DNA of 64,000 nt, taken from assembly GCA_002694745.1 (NCBI GenBank), contig NZMY01000050.1, positions 1 to 64,000 on the forward strand. The letters run 5' to 3'. The position numbers were made by a program, and so were the translations under genes. This stretch comes from Croceicoccus sp. GTDB taxonomy: Bacteria > Pseudomonadota > Alphaproteobacteria > Sphingomonadales > Sphingomonadaceae. Shown one piece after another: positions 9,521 through 18,078 of this stretch (the first letter of the stretch is position 1; each line of letters begins with the position of its first letter). The notes beneath the pieces were generated by a model. It made no database searches, was not told where the DNA came from, and worked only from the letters and a program-made list of their open reading frames with translations.

Positions 9521-10546
9521 ATGGGTTATCGGGTGGCAGTCGTTGGAGCCACGGGCAATGTCGGACGCGAGATGCTGGCCATCCTCGCCGAGCGGGCCTT
9601 CCCCTATGACGAGATCGCGGCGGTTGCCTCCTCGCGCTCGGTCGGGACCGAGATCGAGATTGGCGACACCGGCCAGATGATCAAGTGCAAGAATATCGAG
9701 CATTTCGACTTCGCGGGCTATGATATCGCCCTGTTCGCGGCGGGCAGCGGCCCCACGGCCGAATATGCGCCCAAGGCGGCGGCGGCGGGCTGCGTGGTGA
9801 TCGACAATTCCTCGCTTTACCGCATGGACCCCGACGTGCCGCTGATCGTGCCGGAAGTGAACCCGGACGCGATCGACGGCTATACCAAGAAGAACATCAT
9901 CGCGAACCCGAACTGCTCGACCGCGCAGATGGTCGTCGCTCTGAAGCCGCTGCACGATGCGGCCAAGATCAAGCGCGTCGTCGTCTCGACCTATCAGTCG
10001 GTGTCGGGCGCGGGCAAGCAGGGCATGGACGAGCTGTTCGAACAGAGCCGCGCGATCTTCGTCGGCGACAAGCCCGAACCGGCCAAGTTCACCAAGCAGA
10101 TCGCCTTCAACGTGATCCCGCACATCGACGTGTTCCTCGACGACGGCTCCACCAAGGAAGAGTGGAAGATGGTCGCCGAGACCAAGAAGATCCTCGACCC
10201 CAAGGTCAAGGTGCAGGCCACTTGCGTGCGCGTGCCCGTGTTCGTCGGCCATTCGGAATCGATCAACATCGAGTTCGAGAACGAGATCACCGCCGAGCAG
10301 GCCCAGGACATCCTGCGCGAGGCGCCCGGCATCATGCTGGTCGATAAGCGCGAGGATGGCGGATATGTCACACCCGTCGAATGCGTGGGCGATTATGCCA
10401 CCTATATCAGCCGCGTTCGTGAGGATTCGACGGTTGATAACGGCCTCGCGCTCTGGTGCGTGTCGGACAATCTGCGTAAGGGCGCCGCATTGAACGCGGT
10501 GCAAATCGCGGAATTGTTGGGCCGCCGGCACCTCAAGAAGGGCTGA
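9521..10546 (+). CDS. asd: Aspartate-semialdehyde dehydrogenase
   Basis: NADPH-dependent enzyme of 341 residues that reduces aspartyl-4-phosphate to aspartate semialdehyde on the way to lysine/diaminopimelate, threonine and methionine. The nucleotide-binding GATGNVG motif is at 9-15 and the catalytic cysteine is Cys132 in NPNCST. The QSVSGAGKQGMDEL segment and the HxExxxxE-type FVGHSESINIEFE region are also present. Length and architecture match the bacterial Asd family. The 242-bp region upstream contains the terminator of the previous gene and presumably the asd promoter. Confidence 0.95.
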   Translation: MGYRVAVVGATGNVGREMLAILAERAFPYDEIAAVASSRSVGTEIEIGDTGQMIKCKNIEHFDFAGYDIALFAAGSGPTAEYAPKAAAAGCVVIDNSSLYRMDPDVPLIVPEVNPDAIDGYTKKNIIANPNCSTAQMVVALKPLHDAAKIKRVVVSTYQSVSGAGKQGMDELFEQSRAIFVGDKPEPAKFTKQIAFNVIPHIDVFLDDGSTKEEWKMVAETKKILDPKVKVQATCVRVPVFVGHSESINIEFENEITAEQAQDILREAPGIMLVDKREDGGYVTPVECVGDYATYISRVREDSTVDNGLALWCVSDNLRKGAALNAVQIAELLGRRHLKKG

Positions 10547-10552
10547 TGGTCC

Positions 10553-11017
10553 ATGGCAGCCCCCTCCATCACCGGAAGCCATGTGATGGAGGGCGGCTGC
10601 CAATGCGGCGCGGTCCGCTATCGCGTCGAGGTCTCTGACAACGAGGCCTATCTGTGCCACTGCCGCATGTGCCAGAAGGCGACCGGCGGCGTGTCGATCG
10701 CGTTCAAGAACGTCGATACCACCGGCCTTGTCTGGACTGGCGAGCCGCAATGGTATGAAAGCTCTCCCATCGCGCATCGTCCGTTCTGCGCAAAATGCGG
10801 GACGCCGCTGGGTTTCGGCTTTCTCGGCAGCCAATATCTGGACCTGACCGTCGGCAGCTTCGACGATCCCGCCTTTTTCGTGCCCACCTCGAACTGCGGG
10901 ATCGAGAGCAAACATGCCGCGTGGGAGGACACCAGCCATCTGCCGGGCGTGAAGGTCACCGAACTGGACAGCGCGATCAAGGCGTGGGGCAAGGCGGGGC
11001 TGAAGGTTCCTGACTGA
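10553..11017 (+). CDS. GFA/CENP-V family zinc-binding protein
   Basis: Protein of 154 residues with the cysteine pattern of the GFA (glutathione-dependent formaldehyde-activating-like) fold: GGCQCGAVRY (Cys16, Cys18), CHCRMCQK (Cys35, Cys37, Cys40) and FCAKCGTPL (Cys79, Cys82). These cysteines form two zinc sites. The reaction of most members, including this one, is not known; formaldehyde-glutathione chemistry is documented only for a few. It starts 6 bp after asd and is probably cotranscribed. An internal ATG at 10586, just before the first cysteine motif, is an alternative start. Confidence 0.85.
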   Translation: MAAPSITGSHVMEGGCQCGAVRYRVEVSDNEAYLCHCRMCQKATGGVSIAFKNVDTTGLVWTGEPQWYESSPIAHRPFCAKCGTPLGFGFLGSQYLDLTVGSFDDPAFFVPTSNCGIESKHAAWEDTSHLPGVKVTELDSAIKAWGKAGLKVPD

Positions 11018-11106
11018 ATGCCTGCTCCCGTTCCCGATCGAGCCGGTTGCCGATCGAAAGGGGCAACGGGATTGGCGCGGGCGGCAAAGGCCGCTAGGCA
11101 CGCTGC

Positions 11107-11904
11107 ATGACCGACAGTTCAGAAATCCATCTCGTCCGCGACGACATCGAGGCGCGCGACGGCACGCAGCTCGCCGTGTGGCGCATGGATGCGCCCGATC
11201 CGAACGGCCGCACGCTGGTGCTGGTCCACGGGCTGTTTTCCAGCGCGGAGATGAACTGGATCAAGTTCGGCCATGCCCGCACGCTGGCAGAGGCCGGGTT
11301 CAACCTGATCATGCCGGACCTGCGGGCGCATGGCGAAAGCGGAGCGCCGCACGATCCGGCCTGCTATCCGCCCGGCGTGCTGGTGAACGATCTGGAAGAT
11401 CTGCTCGCCCATTACGCGCTGGACGCGGAGGGGGCCGAATATGACCTCGCCGGATTCTCGCTGGGCGCGCGCACGGTGCTGGGCGGCGCGATCGCGGGGC
11501 TGACGCCGCGGCGGCTGGCGCTGGTGGGCATGGGTCTGGAAGGCCTGCTCGATTTCCGCCGCCGCGCAGGGTTCTTCATCGACGCCATCGACAATTTCGA
11601 CACGGCAAAGCGCGGCGACGACCATTTCTTCGCGGTGTCCTTCATGAAATCGATGAAGGTCGACCGCGTGGCCGCGCGCCTGCTGCTGTCGTCCAGCGGG
11701 CTGGCGCTCGACAAGGCGCAGCTGTCGGTGCCGCAAATGCCGGTGCTGGTGCTGTGCGGGACCGAGGATGACGACAACGGATCGGCCGAGGCGCTGGCCG
11801 AGGCGCTGCCCGACGCGCGGATCGCATGGATGCCCGGCACCCACATGACCAGCGTCACCGAAAAGGCGCTGGGCCGCGAATTGGCGGAATTCTTCAGCGC
11901 CTGA
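11107..11904 (+). CDS. Alpha/beta hydrolase
   Basis: Cytoplasmic alpha/beta-hydrolase of 265 residues with no signal peptide. The oxyanion-hole HG motif is at 41-42 (LVHGLFSS), the nucleophile is Ser118 in the elbow GFSLG, and the catalytic histidine is probably the one in PGTHMTS near 245. The acid residue is probably in the LCGTEDDDNG stretch. Substrate is not evident. It lies between the GFA gene and the convergent AMP nucleosidase gene. Confidence 0.85.
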   Translation: MTDSSEIHLVRDDIEARDGTQLAVWRMDAPDPNGRTLVLVHGLFSSAEMNWIKFGHARTLAEAGFNLIMPDLRAHGESGAPHDPACYPPGVLVNDLEDLLAHYALDAEGAEYDLAGFSLGARTVLGGAIAGLTPRRLALVGMGLEGLLDFRRRAGFFIDAIDNFDTAKRGDDHFFAVSFMKSMKVDRVAARLLLSSSGLALDKAQLSVPQMPVLVLCGTEDDDNGSAEALAEALPDARIAWMPGTHMTSVTEKALGRELAEFFSA

Positions 11905-11916
11905 TCGCGCCGCAGC

Positions 11917-13377
11917 CTAGCGGAACGGCGGCTCGTTGAACGCGCGCAGCTTGCGGCTGTGCAGGCGTTCGCCCTCGGCCTTCAGCAATTCGCAGCTTCG
12001 GATGCCGATCTGCAGATGGCCCGCAATGGCCTGCTCGTAAAAGCGGTTGGCCTGTCCCGGCAGCTTCAGCTCGCCATGCAGCGGCTTGTCCGACACGCAT
12101 AGCAGCGTGCCGTAGGGGACGCGGAAGCGGTAACCCTGCGCCGCGATGGTGGCGCTTTCCATGTCGATCCCGACCGCGCGCGACAGCGACAGGCGGTGGC
12201 CGGTCTTGCCGACCTGCAGTTCCCAGTTGCGGTCGTCGGTCGTGACGACGGTGCCGGTACGCATGCGGCGCTTCAGATCCACGCCCTCGGTCCCGCTGAT
12301 CTCCTCCGCCGCCCTGGCCATGGCCTGCTGCACCTCGGCAATGGCAGGCAGGGGGATCTCGGGCGGAAGCACGCTGTCGAGCACGTGATCGTCGCGCAGA
12401 TAGGCGTGGGCCAGCACGTAATCGCCGATCTTCTGGCTGTCGCGCAGCCCGCCGCAATGGCCGATCATCAACCACGCCTCGGGCCGCATCACCGCCAGAT
12501 GGTCGGTGATCGTCTTGGCGTTGGAAGGGCCGACACCGATATTGACCAGCGTGATCCCGTCGCCGCCAGGCGCGATCAGGTGATAGGCGGGCATCTGGTG
12601 CCGCCGCCAGGCGGTGTCCGACAGCAGGCTGCGGGCATTGTCGCGCCTTTGGTCCAGATAGAGCCCGCCCGCACCCGACAGCGCGGTGAAATTCTGTCCG
12701 TCCAGCTGCTGCGCCGCCCAGTCGACGAATTCGTCGACATAGCGGTGATAATTGGTGAACAGCACGAAACGCTGCACATGTTCGGGATTGGTGCCGGTGT
12801 AATGCTGCAGCCGCGCCAGGCTGAAATCGGTGCGCAGCCCGTCGAACAGCGACAGCGGCATCGGATCGTCCTGCGCGACGACATCGACGCCGTCGGCAAT
12901 CTCGTCCCCGATCAGCGCCAGTTCGGTCGCCGGGAAATGATGCGCCAGCTCGCGCGGCGACACGCTGGCAAGGTCGGTCGCTGCCCCCTCGCCAGACCAT
13001 GGGCCGTCGAGCACATAGGGAAACGGGATTTCCTGCCGCGAGGGACTGACCCCGACCTCGATCTCGTGATCCTCCATGATCAGCGACAATTGCTCGCGCA
13101 GATAGGGGGCGAACAGGCGGGGGCGGGTGATCGTGGTCTGATAGCGTCCCGGCCGCGTCAGCCGCGCGAAGGACCGGCTGACCTCCGAAGGCTTGCTGCT
13201 GCCCGAATAGCGCAAGCGCAGCTGCGGATAGGCATAGGACCCGTCGTTGCGGCGCGACCGGTCGGGCAGGGTGCCGTCCGCGGCATAGGCGATCATGTCC
13301 TCGCGCAGGGTCTGGCGCGCGGTGTCGTACAGCCGGGTCAGTTCGGCAATGATGTCGTCGGGCGTGTTCATCGACAA
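11917..13377 (-). CDS. amn: AMP nucleosidase
   Basis: Enzyme of 486 residues that cleaves AMP to adenine and ribose 5-phosphate. The N-terminal AMP-nucleosidase-specific domain (about 1-170) is followed by a nucleoside-phosphorylase-like catalytic domain with the INIGVGPSNAKTITDHLAVMRP region, WLMIGHCGGLRDSQ and GIDMESATIAAQGYRFRVPYGTLLCVSDKPLHGELK. Length is typical. Convergent with the alpha/beta hydrolase gene, with 12 bp between stops. Confidence 0.93.
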   Translation of the reverse strand: MSMNTPDDIIAELTRLYDTARQTLREDMIAYAADGTLPDRSRRNDGSYAYPQLRLRYSGSSKPSEVSRSFARLTRPGRYQTTITRPRLFAPYLREQLSLIMEDHEIEVGVSPSRQEIPFPYVLDGPWSGEGAATDLASVSPRELAHHFPATELALIGDEIADGVDVVAQDDPMPLSLFDGLRTDFSLARLQHYTGTNPEHVQRFVLFTNYHRYVDEFVDWAAQQLDGQNFTALSGAGGLYLDQRRDNARSLLSDTAWRRHQMPAYHLIAPGGDGITLVNIGVGPSNAKTITDHLAVMRPEAWLMIGHCGGLRDSQKIGDYVLAHAYLRDDHVLDSVLPPEIPLPAIAEVQQAMARAAEEISGTEGVDLKRRMRTGTVVTTDDRNWELQVGKTGHRLSLSRAVGIDMESATIAAQGYRFRVPYGTLLCVSDKPLHGELKLPGQANRFYEQAIAGHLQIGIRSCELLKAEGERLHSRKLRAFNEPPFR

Positions 13378-13442
13378 CAGCTAGCGCCCCGAATCTGACA
13401 TTTCAAAGGCAGGATCGCGGTTGCGGACGATATTCCTGCAAA

Positions 13443-13480
13443 AAGGGCGCGGACAGCCAAGCCGTCCGCGCCCTTCCTGA
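13443..13480 (-). terminator. Terminator of the rpsF-rpsR-rplI operon
   Basis: Perfect 12-bp inverted repeat AAGGGCGCGGAC (13443-13454) with GTCCGCGCCCTT (13464-13475) and a 9-base loop. Read on the minus strand the second arm ends in five T, giving a classical intrinsic terminator about 30 bp after the rplI stop codon. Confidence 0.88.
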
Positions 13481-13507
13481 TACTCGTCAAGACGGCAGAG
13501 AGGCCGA

Positions 13508-14128
13508 TCAGGCCTGCTCTTCGTCCTCGCCCTCGGCGGCTTCGCCCTCTGCGTCGGCATCGGCGAACTCGCCAGGCTCTGCATTGGGGTCGCGCTCTTC
13601 GGTGAAGCCGGTCTGTTCGGCGGCTTCTTCCTCGAACATCGCGGCCAGCACGTCGACGCCTTCCGACTGAAGCGAGGCTTCGTCGTCCGAGCGGGCGACA
13701 TTGGCCTTGATCGTCACATGCACCTCGGGGTGCAGCGCGATGGTCACGTCGAACATGCCGATGGTCTTGATCGGCGCGCTCAGGATGACCTGCTTCTTGT
13801 CGATGTCGTGGCCCTTTTCATTGAGGGCCGCGGTGATGTCGCGAACGTTGACCGAACCGTACAGCTGGCCGGCGTTCGACGACGCGCGGATCAGCACGAT
13901 CTCGGTGCCGGCAACCTTCTCACCGGCCTTTTCGGCTTCGGTGCGGCGCTCGGCGTTCTCGGCTTCCAGACGCTCGCGATTGGCTTCGAAGACCTTCTTG
14001 TTCGCCGCATTGGCGCGAAGGGCCTTCTTGTTCGGGAGCAGGAAGTTGCGGGCGTAGCCGTCCTTGACGGAAACCACGTCACCGATGGTGCCGAGCTTCT
14101 CGATACGTTCCAGGAGGATGATGTCCAT
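13508..14128 (-). CDS. rplI: 50S ribosomal protein bL9
   Basis: Ribosomal protein bL9, 206 residues. The conserved N-terminal domain (MDIILLERIEKLGTIGDVVSVK, then YARNFLLPNKKA) and the central helix with the C-terminal domain (to about residue 150) are complete. The last 55 or so residues form an acidic, disordered extension rich in Glu, Asp and Ala, so the protein is longer than the approximately 150 residues of E. coli bL9. Similar tails are common in this bacterial group as far as I recall. Last gene of the rpsF-rpsR-rplI operon, followed by a terminator. Confidence 0.97.
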   Translation of the reverse strand: MDIILLERIEKLGTIGDVVSVKDGYARNFLLPNKKALRANAANKKVFEANRERLEAENAERRTEAEKAGEKVAGTEIVLIRASSNAGQLYGSVNVRDITAALNEKGHDIDKKQVILSAPIKTIGMFDVTIALHPEVHVTIKANVARSDDEASLQSEGVDVLAAMFEEEAAEQTGFTEERDPNAEPGEFADADAEGEAAEGEDEEQA

Positions 14129-14142
14129 GGGTCAGGCCCTCC

Positions 14143-14367
14143 TTACTTGACGATGTAGGGCAGCAGGCCGATGTGGCGTGCGCGCTTGATCGCCTTGGAC
14201 AGCTCGCGCTGCTTCTTGGCGGATACGGCGGTGATGCGGCTCGGCACGATCTTGCCACGCTCGGACATGAAGCCCTGCAGCAGGCGCACATCCTTGTAGT
14301 CGATCGCGGGCGCATTCTTGGCTGCGAAAGGGCAGCTCTTGCGGCGGCGGAAAAACGGACGGGCCAT
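14143..14367 (-). CDS. rpsR: 30S ribosomal protein bS18
   Basis: Complete bS18 of 74 residues: [25 protein letters not shown], then the [43 protein letters not shown] core. It binds bS6 on the 30S platform. It begins 1 bp after the rpsF stop and ends 14 bp before rplI, so the three genes are cotranscribed. Its N-terminus is the expected substrate of RimI, encoded at 159-632. Confidence 0.98.
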   Translation of the reverse strand: MARPFFRRRKSCPFAAKNAPAIDYKDVRLLQGFMSERGKIVPSRITAVSAKKQRELSKAIKRARHIGLLPYIVK

Positions 14368-14368
14368 C

Positions 14369-14725
14369 TCAGCGATCTCCCTTGCGGCCGCGGCGTTCGC
14401 GGTCGTTCTTGCGCATCATGACCGACGGGCCACCTTCGTGTTCCTCGACCTTGATGGTCATGTAACGGATCACGTCCTCGTTGATGCGGGTCTGGCGCTC
14501 CAGCTCCTCGACAACCTTGGCGGGCGCGTCGATGTTCAGCATCACATAGTGAGCCTTGCGGTTGCGCTGGATCTTGTAGGCGAGGTTCTTGAGGCCCCAG
14601 GTCTCGGTCTTCACGACCTTGCCCTCGTTCGCCTCGACAATCTCGGTGGCGGTGTTCGCAAGCGCATCGACCTGGCTCTGAGAGAGGTCCTGACGCGCAA
14701 GGAACACATGCTCGTAAAGCGGCAT
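14369..14725 (-). CDS. rpsF: 30S ribosomal protein bS6
   Basis: bS6 of 118 residues beginning [15 protein letters not shown], with the conserved [22 protein letters not shown] strand-helix region and a basic tail. The start is the ATG at 14725, preceded by AAGGA; the frame stays open upstream but that sequence does not resemble bS6. First gene of the rpsF-rpsR-rplI operon. The roughly 240-bp region upstream (14726-14967) must hold the promoter and any S6:S18-binding leader; I could not identify a convincing leader structure by eye. Confidence 0.97.
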   Translation of the reverse strand: MPLYEHVFLARQDLSQSQVDALANTATEIVEANEGKVVKTETWGLKNLAYKIQRNRKAHYVMLNIDAPAKVVEELERQTRINEDVIRYMTIKVEEHEGGPSVMMRKNDRERRGRKGDR

Positions 14726-14967
14726 GCGCTTGTTCCTTCGTCTGTGCCGATCGCTGACCCTCGCCCCCATGGCGAAAGGCCCCTCCGGCTTTCTTTCAAG
14801 ATTTCCGTCAGGCTGGTTCCGCCGCGGATTCGCGCGTCGGGCTCTGCCGGAAAGGGCGCGCCATACAGCGTCTGGCCGCAAATGCAAGCGCGCAGCGTCC
14901 GGCGAAACCCTTCGACTGCGTGCGATTGCCGTCTAATTTGGCACCGCGAATCGCAAGGGGGCAGGAC

Positions 14968-16257
14968 TTGGGCAGCATATCACACGATCGCGCAACGCCG
15001 GACCAGCCCGCACCCGCGCCGCGCATAAGGCCCGTCACCTCGGACCGCATCGCCAGCCTCGACATCGTGCGCGGTTTCGCGGTGCTGGGGATCCTTGCCG
15101 CCAATGTCGTCGGCTTTGCCCGCACCGGACCCTATTACTATTGGGGCATCCTGTACCCGCACGGCTTCTGGGAGGAGGCGGGCTGGCTGATCCAGTACCT
15201 CTTCCTCGACGGCAAGCTGCGCGGGCTGTTCGCCTTCCTGTTCGGCGCAGGCATGGCGATCTTCGTCGACCGCGCGGCGGCGAAACGCGGCATGGTGGGC
15301 GCGCTGCTGCTGCAGGGGCGGCGCCTGCTGTGGCTCGCGCTGTTCGGGGCGGCGCATTACTACCTGCTGTTCTTTGGCGACATTCTGCTGGATTACGCGG
15401 TCGTCGGGCTGGCCGCGATGCTGTTCCTGCCGCTGGGCACCCGCGCCCTGCTGTTCTTCGGCCTGTTCGCCAGCTTCTACATGGGCATCATGGGCGCCAT
15501 CGCCCTGTTTCCCGCCAGCGAACTGTCCGCGCTGTCCGCGCCGCCCGCCAGCGAAATCCGGCAGGATTACGAAGCGCAGGTAGAGGCCATGCGCGCCCAG
15601 AGCAATGCCAGCGACGCGGTCCGCCAGACCGGCAGCTTTGCCGACATCATGGCGTGGCGGCACAAGACGCGCAGCATATGGGACCGCATCGCCTTCATGC
15701 CGATATCGGGGCCGGCCTATCTGGGCCTGATGCTGTTGGGGGCGGCGCTGTACCGTCTGGGCTTCTTCTCGGGCGAATGGAACAGGCGCGCGATGATCGT
15801 GTGGGGCCTTGGCGGGATTGCCGCCTCGCTATTGCTGACCCTGCCGCTGGGCCTGATGGCGATGCGTTACGATCATTATCCGGCGGTCAGCTATTGGGTG
15901 CAGTTCGGCCCGACCTCGCTGCTGCGCCTGCCGATGATTGTGGGCTATGCGGCGCTGCTGATCGCGTTCACGCCCATGCTCGCGCGCAGCGGGTTCGGGC
16001 AGAGGCTGGCCGCGGCGGGGCGCATGGCGTTCAGCAATTACATCCTCAGCTCGGTCATGATGGGGATCGTGTTTCTCGGCTGGGGGCTGGGTCTTTACGG
16101 CGACTGGCACCGGCTGTCGCTGTGGGCATGGTCGGCGGGCGGCATGGGCCTGATGCTGCTGTGGTCGCGCCCGTGGCTGGACCGGTTCCGCTTCGGCCCG
16201 CTCGAATGGCTGTGGCGCTGCCTGACCTATATGCGGCTGTTCCCGATCCGCCGGTAA
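14968..16257 (+). CDS. DUF418 family integral membrane protein
   Basis: Polytopic membrane protein of about 429 residues. The N-terminal RIASLDIVRGFAVLGILAANVVGF segment is the hallmark of the YeiB/DUF418 family, and the conserved C-terminal DUF418 domain contains GRMAFSNYILSSVMMGIVF. About ten hydrophobic segments are visible. Members are suspected acyl- or small-molecule transport/transfer proteins, but the function is not established. The TTG at 14968 is preferred because GGGGGCAGGA precedes it; a GTG at 14920 in the same frame lacks a ribosome-binding site. Divergent from rpsF. Confidence 0.85.
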   Translation: MGSISHDRATPDQPAPAPRIRPVTSDRIASLDIVRGFAVLGILAANVVGFARTGPYYYWGILYPHGFWEEAGWLIQYLFLDGKLRGLFAFLFGAGMAIFVDRAAAKRGMVGALLLQGRRLLWLALFGAAHYYLLFFGDILLDYAVVGLAAMLFLPLGTRALLFFGLFASFYMGIMGAIALFPASELSALSAPPASEIRQDYEAQVEAMRAQSNASDAVRQTGSFADIMAWRHKTRSIWDRIAFMPISGPAYLGLMLLGAALYRLGFFSGEWNRRAMIVWGLGGIAASLLLTLPLGLMAMRYDHYPAVSYWVQFGPTSLLRLPMIVGYAALLIAFTPMLARSGFGQRLAAAGRMAFSNYILSSVMMGIVFLGWGLGLYGDWHRLSLWAWSAGGMGLMLLWSRPWLDRFRFGPLEWLWRCLTYMRLFPIRR

Positions 16258-16328
16258 GTTCATTTGCCAGCCACGGTTCGCCTGCTAAATGGTGCGGATA
16301 GTCTCATCCGAAAGGAAATTCCGTCCCG

Positions 16329-18074
16329 ATGCGCAAGCTGATCCTTGCCGCCGCCCTTGCCGGCTGTGCCATCCATGTCGTTCCAGCCAGCGCCCAGGAA
16401 GGGGCGGCCCAGGAGGGCGCCGCCCAGACGCGCGTCCTGTCGCCCGCCGAACGCGCCGATCCCGCCGCCGCGGCGATCGACGCCGACCAGATCGCCGCCA
16501 CCGTCACCTTCCTCGCCGACGATCTGCTGCAGGGCCGCGACACGGGCAGCGAATATTACGACATCGCCGCCGCCTATGTCGCCTCGCGCTACATGGCCAT
16601 GGGACTACAGCCTGCGAACGACGGCAGCTTCATGCAGGACATCACTTTCCGCACCGCCAGCAACGAAACGGCCGCGCTGTCCTTTATCGCGCCCGATGGC
16701 GTGGTCACGCTGGAACCGGGCACGGATTTCGTCGCGGGCGGCAGCTTTACCGAGCAGCAGGTGGAGCTGACCGCGCCGATGGTGTTCGTGGGGCAGGGCA
16801 TCCATAGCCCCGAAAACGGCATCGACGATTACGCGGGCGTCGATATCGCGGGCAAGATCGTGGTCGCCGTGTCGGGGACGCCCAAGACAGTTCCGGGCGA
16901 GATCGCCTCGACCCTCGCCAATACCAAGACGAAATATGCCAGCGAAAACGGCGCGGTCGGATTGATCTCGATCCGCAGCCGCGAATCGCTCAAGAGCATG
17001 TCGTTCGACAAGCTCGTCACCTATCTGAAGGAGCCGAGCGAGACCTGGGTCGGCCCTGACGGCAAGGCGAATGTGCAGGACCCCAATCTGCGGTTCCAGG
17101 CCTATATATCGCCCGAAACCGCTAAGCGCCTGCTGGCGGCGTCCGGCAAGGATCTGGACGAATTGCTGGCGGTCTATGACGATCCCAAGGCGAAAAGCCG
17201 CCCCGCCGCCTTCGACATGACGGGCGAGGCGACCGCCAGGGTCACGACCAAATGGGACGACAAGACCAGCGCCAATGTCGTCGCCATGCTGCCCGGATCG
17301 GATCCCGATCTGGCGGACGAATATGTGGTGATGAGCGCGCATCTGGACCATGTCGGCAACCATCTGACCGATGCGCCCGGCGAAGGGGGCGAGGGCGAAG
17401 ACACCGACACGATCTATAATGGCGCGATGGACAATGCGACCGGCGTCGCCACCATGCTGGAGGTCGCCCGCGTCATCGCGATGGGCCCGAACCGTCCCCG
17501 CCGACCGATCCTGTTCGCCGCGGTCACCGCGGAGGAAAAGGGCCTGCTGGGTTCCGAATATCTCGCCCGCAATTTCGTGCGCGATGACGGCAAGCCGGTC
17601 GGCGTCGTCAATTTCGACATGCCGGTGCTGCTATACGATCTAGCCGATGTGGTCGGGTTCGGAGCGGAGAATTCGACGATGGGGCAGACGCTGATCCGGG
17701 CGGGCGCGGCGACCGGCATCGGCGTATCGCCCGATTTCCTGCCGGAAGAGAACCTGTTCGTCCGCTCGGACCATTACAGCTTCGTCAAGGAAGGCGTGCC
17801 CGCGTTGTTCCTGATGACGGGTGTGCAGAACGGCGGCAAGCAGGCCTTCACCGACTTCCTCGGCACCCATTACCACAAGCCGAGCGACGATCTGAACCTG
17901 CCGCTCAACTGGGAATCGGCGCGCAAGTTCGCGCTGCTCAATTACGAGATCGTGAAGATGACCGCCAATGCCGACCAGCCGCCGATGTGGTACGAGGGCA
18001 ATTATTTCGGCGAAACCTTCGCGCCGGACGCGCCCCGCGCACCGGCGCTGGCTGCATCCGAACCGGCGGAGTGA
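16329..18074 (+). CDS. Secreted M28 family zinc aminopeptidase with PA domain
   Basis: Exported protein of 581 residues with a signal peptide ending near residue 22 (VVPASAQ). A protease-associated domain (about 140-240, with VFVGQGIHSPENGIDDYAGVDIAGKIVV) precedes the M28 catalytic domain. Co-catalytic zinc ligands are recognisable in SAHLDHVG, GAMDNATG (bridging Asp), the AVTAEEKGLLGSEYLARN segment (catalytic Glu and ligand Glu), NFDMP and RSDHYSFVKEGVPALF. Typical M28 proteins remove N-terminal residues from peptides in the periplasm. Its stop lies 4 bp from the stop of the convergent Mur ligase gene. Confidence 0.9.
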   Translation: MRKLILAAALAGCAIHVVPASAQEGAAQEGAAQTRVLSPAERADPAAAAIDADQIAATVTFLADDLLQGRDTGSEYYDIAAAYVASRYMAMGLQPANDGSFMQDITFRTASNETAALSFIAPDGVVTLEPGTDFVAGGSFTEQQVELTAPMVFVGQGIHSPENGIDDYAGVDIAGKIVVAVSGTPKTVPGEIASTLANTKTKYASENGAVGLISIRSRESLKSMSFDKLVTYLKEPSETWVGPDGKANVQDPNLRFQAYISPETAKRLLAASGKDLDELLAVYDDPKAKSRPAAFDMTGEATARVTTKWDDKTSANVVAMLPGSDPDLADEYVVMSAHLDHVGNHLTDAPGEGGEGEDTDTIYNGAMDNATGVATMLEVARVIAMGPNRPRRPILFAAVTAEEKGLLGSEYLARNFVRDDGKPVGVVNFDMPVLLYDLADVVGFGAENSTMGQTLIRAGAATGIGVSPDFLPEENLFVRSDHYSFVKEGVPALFLMTGVQNGGKQAFTDFLGTHYHKPSDDLNLPLNWESARKFALLNYEIVKMTANADQPPMWYEGNYFGETFAPDAPRAPALAASEPAE

Positions 18075-18078
18075 TCAT

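Noticed and set aside
14726-14967. Possible S6:S18-binding rpsF leader
   Set aside because: No structure matching the known rpsF leader motif could be made by eye; needs a covariance search.
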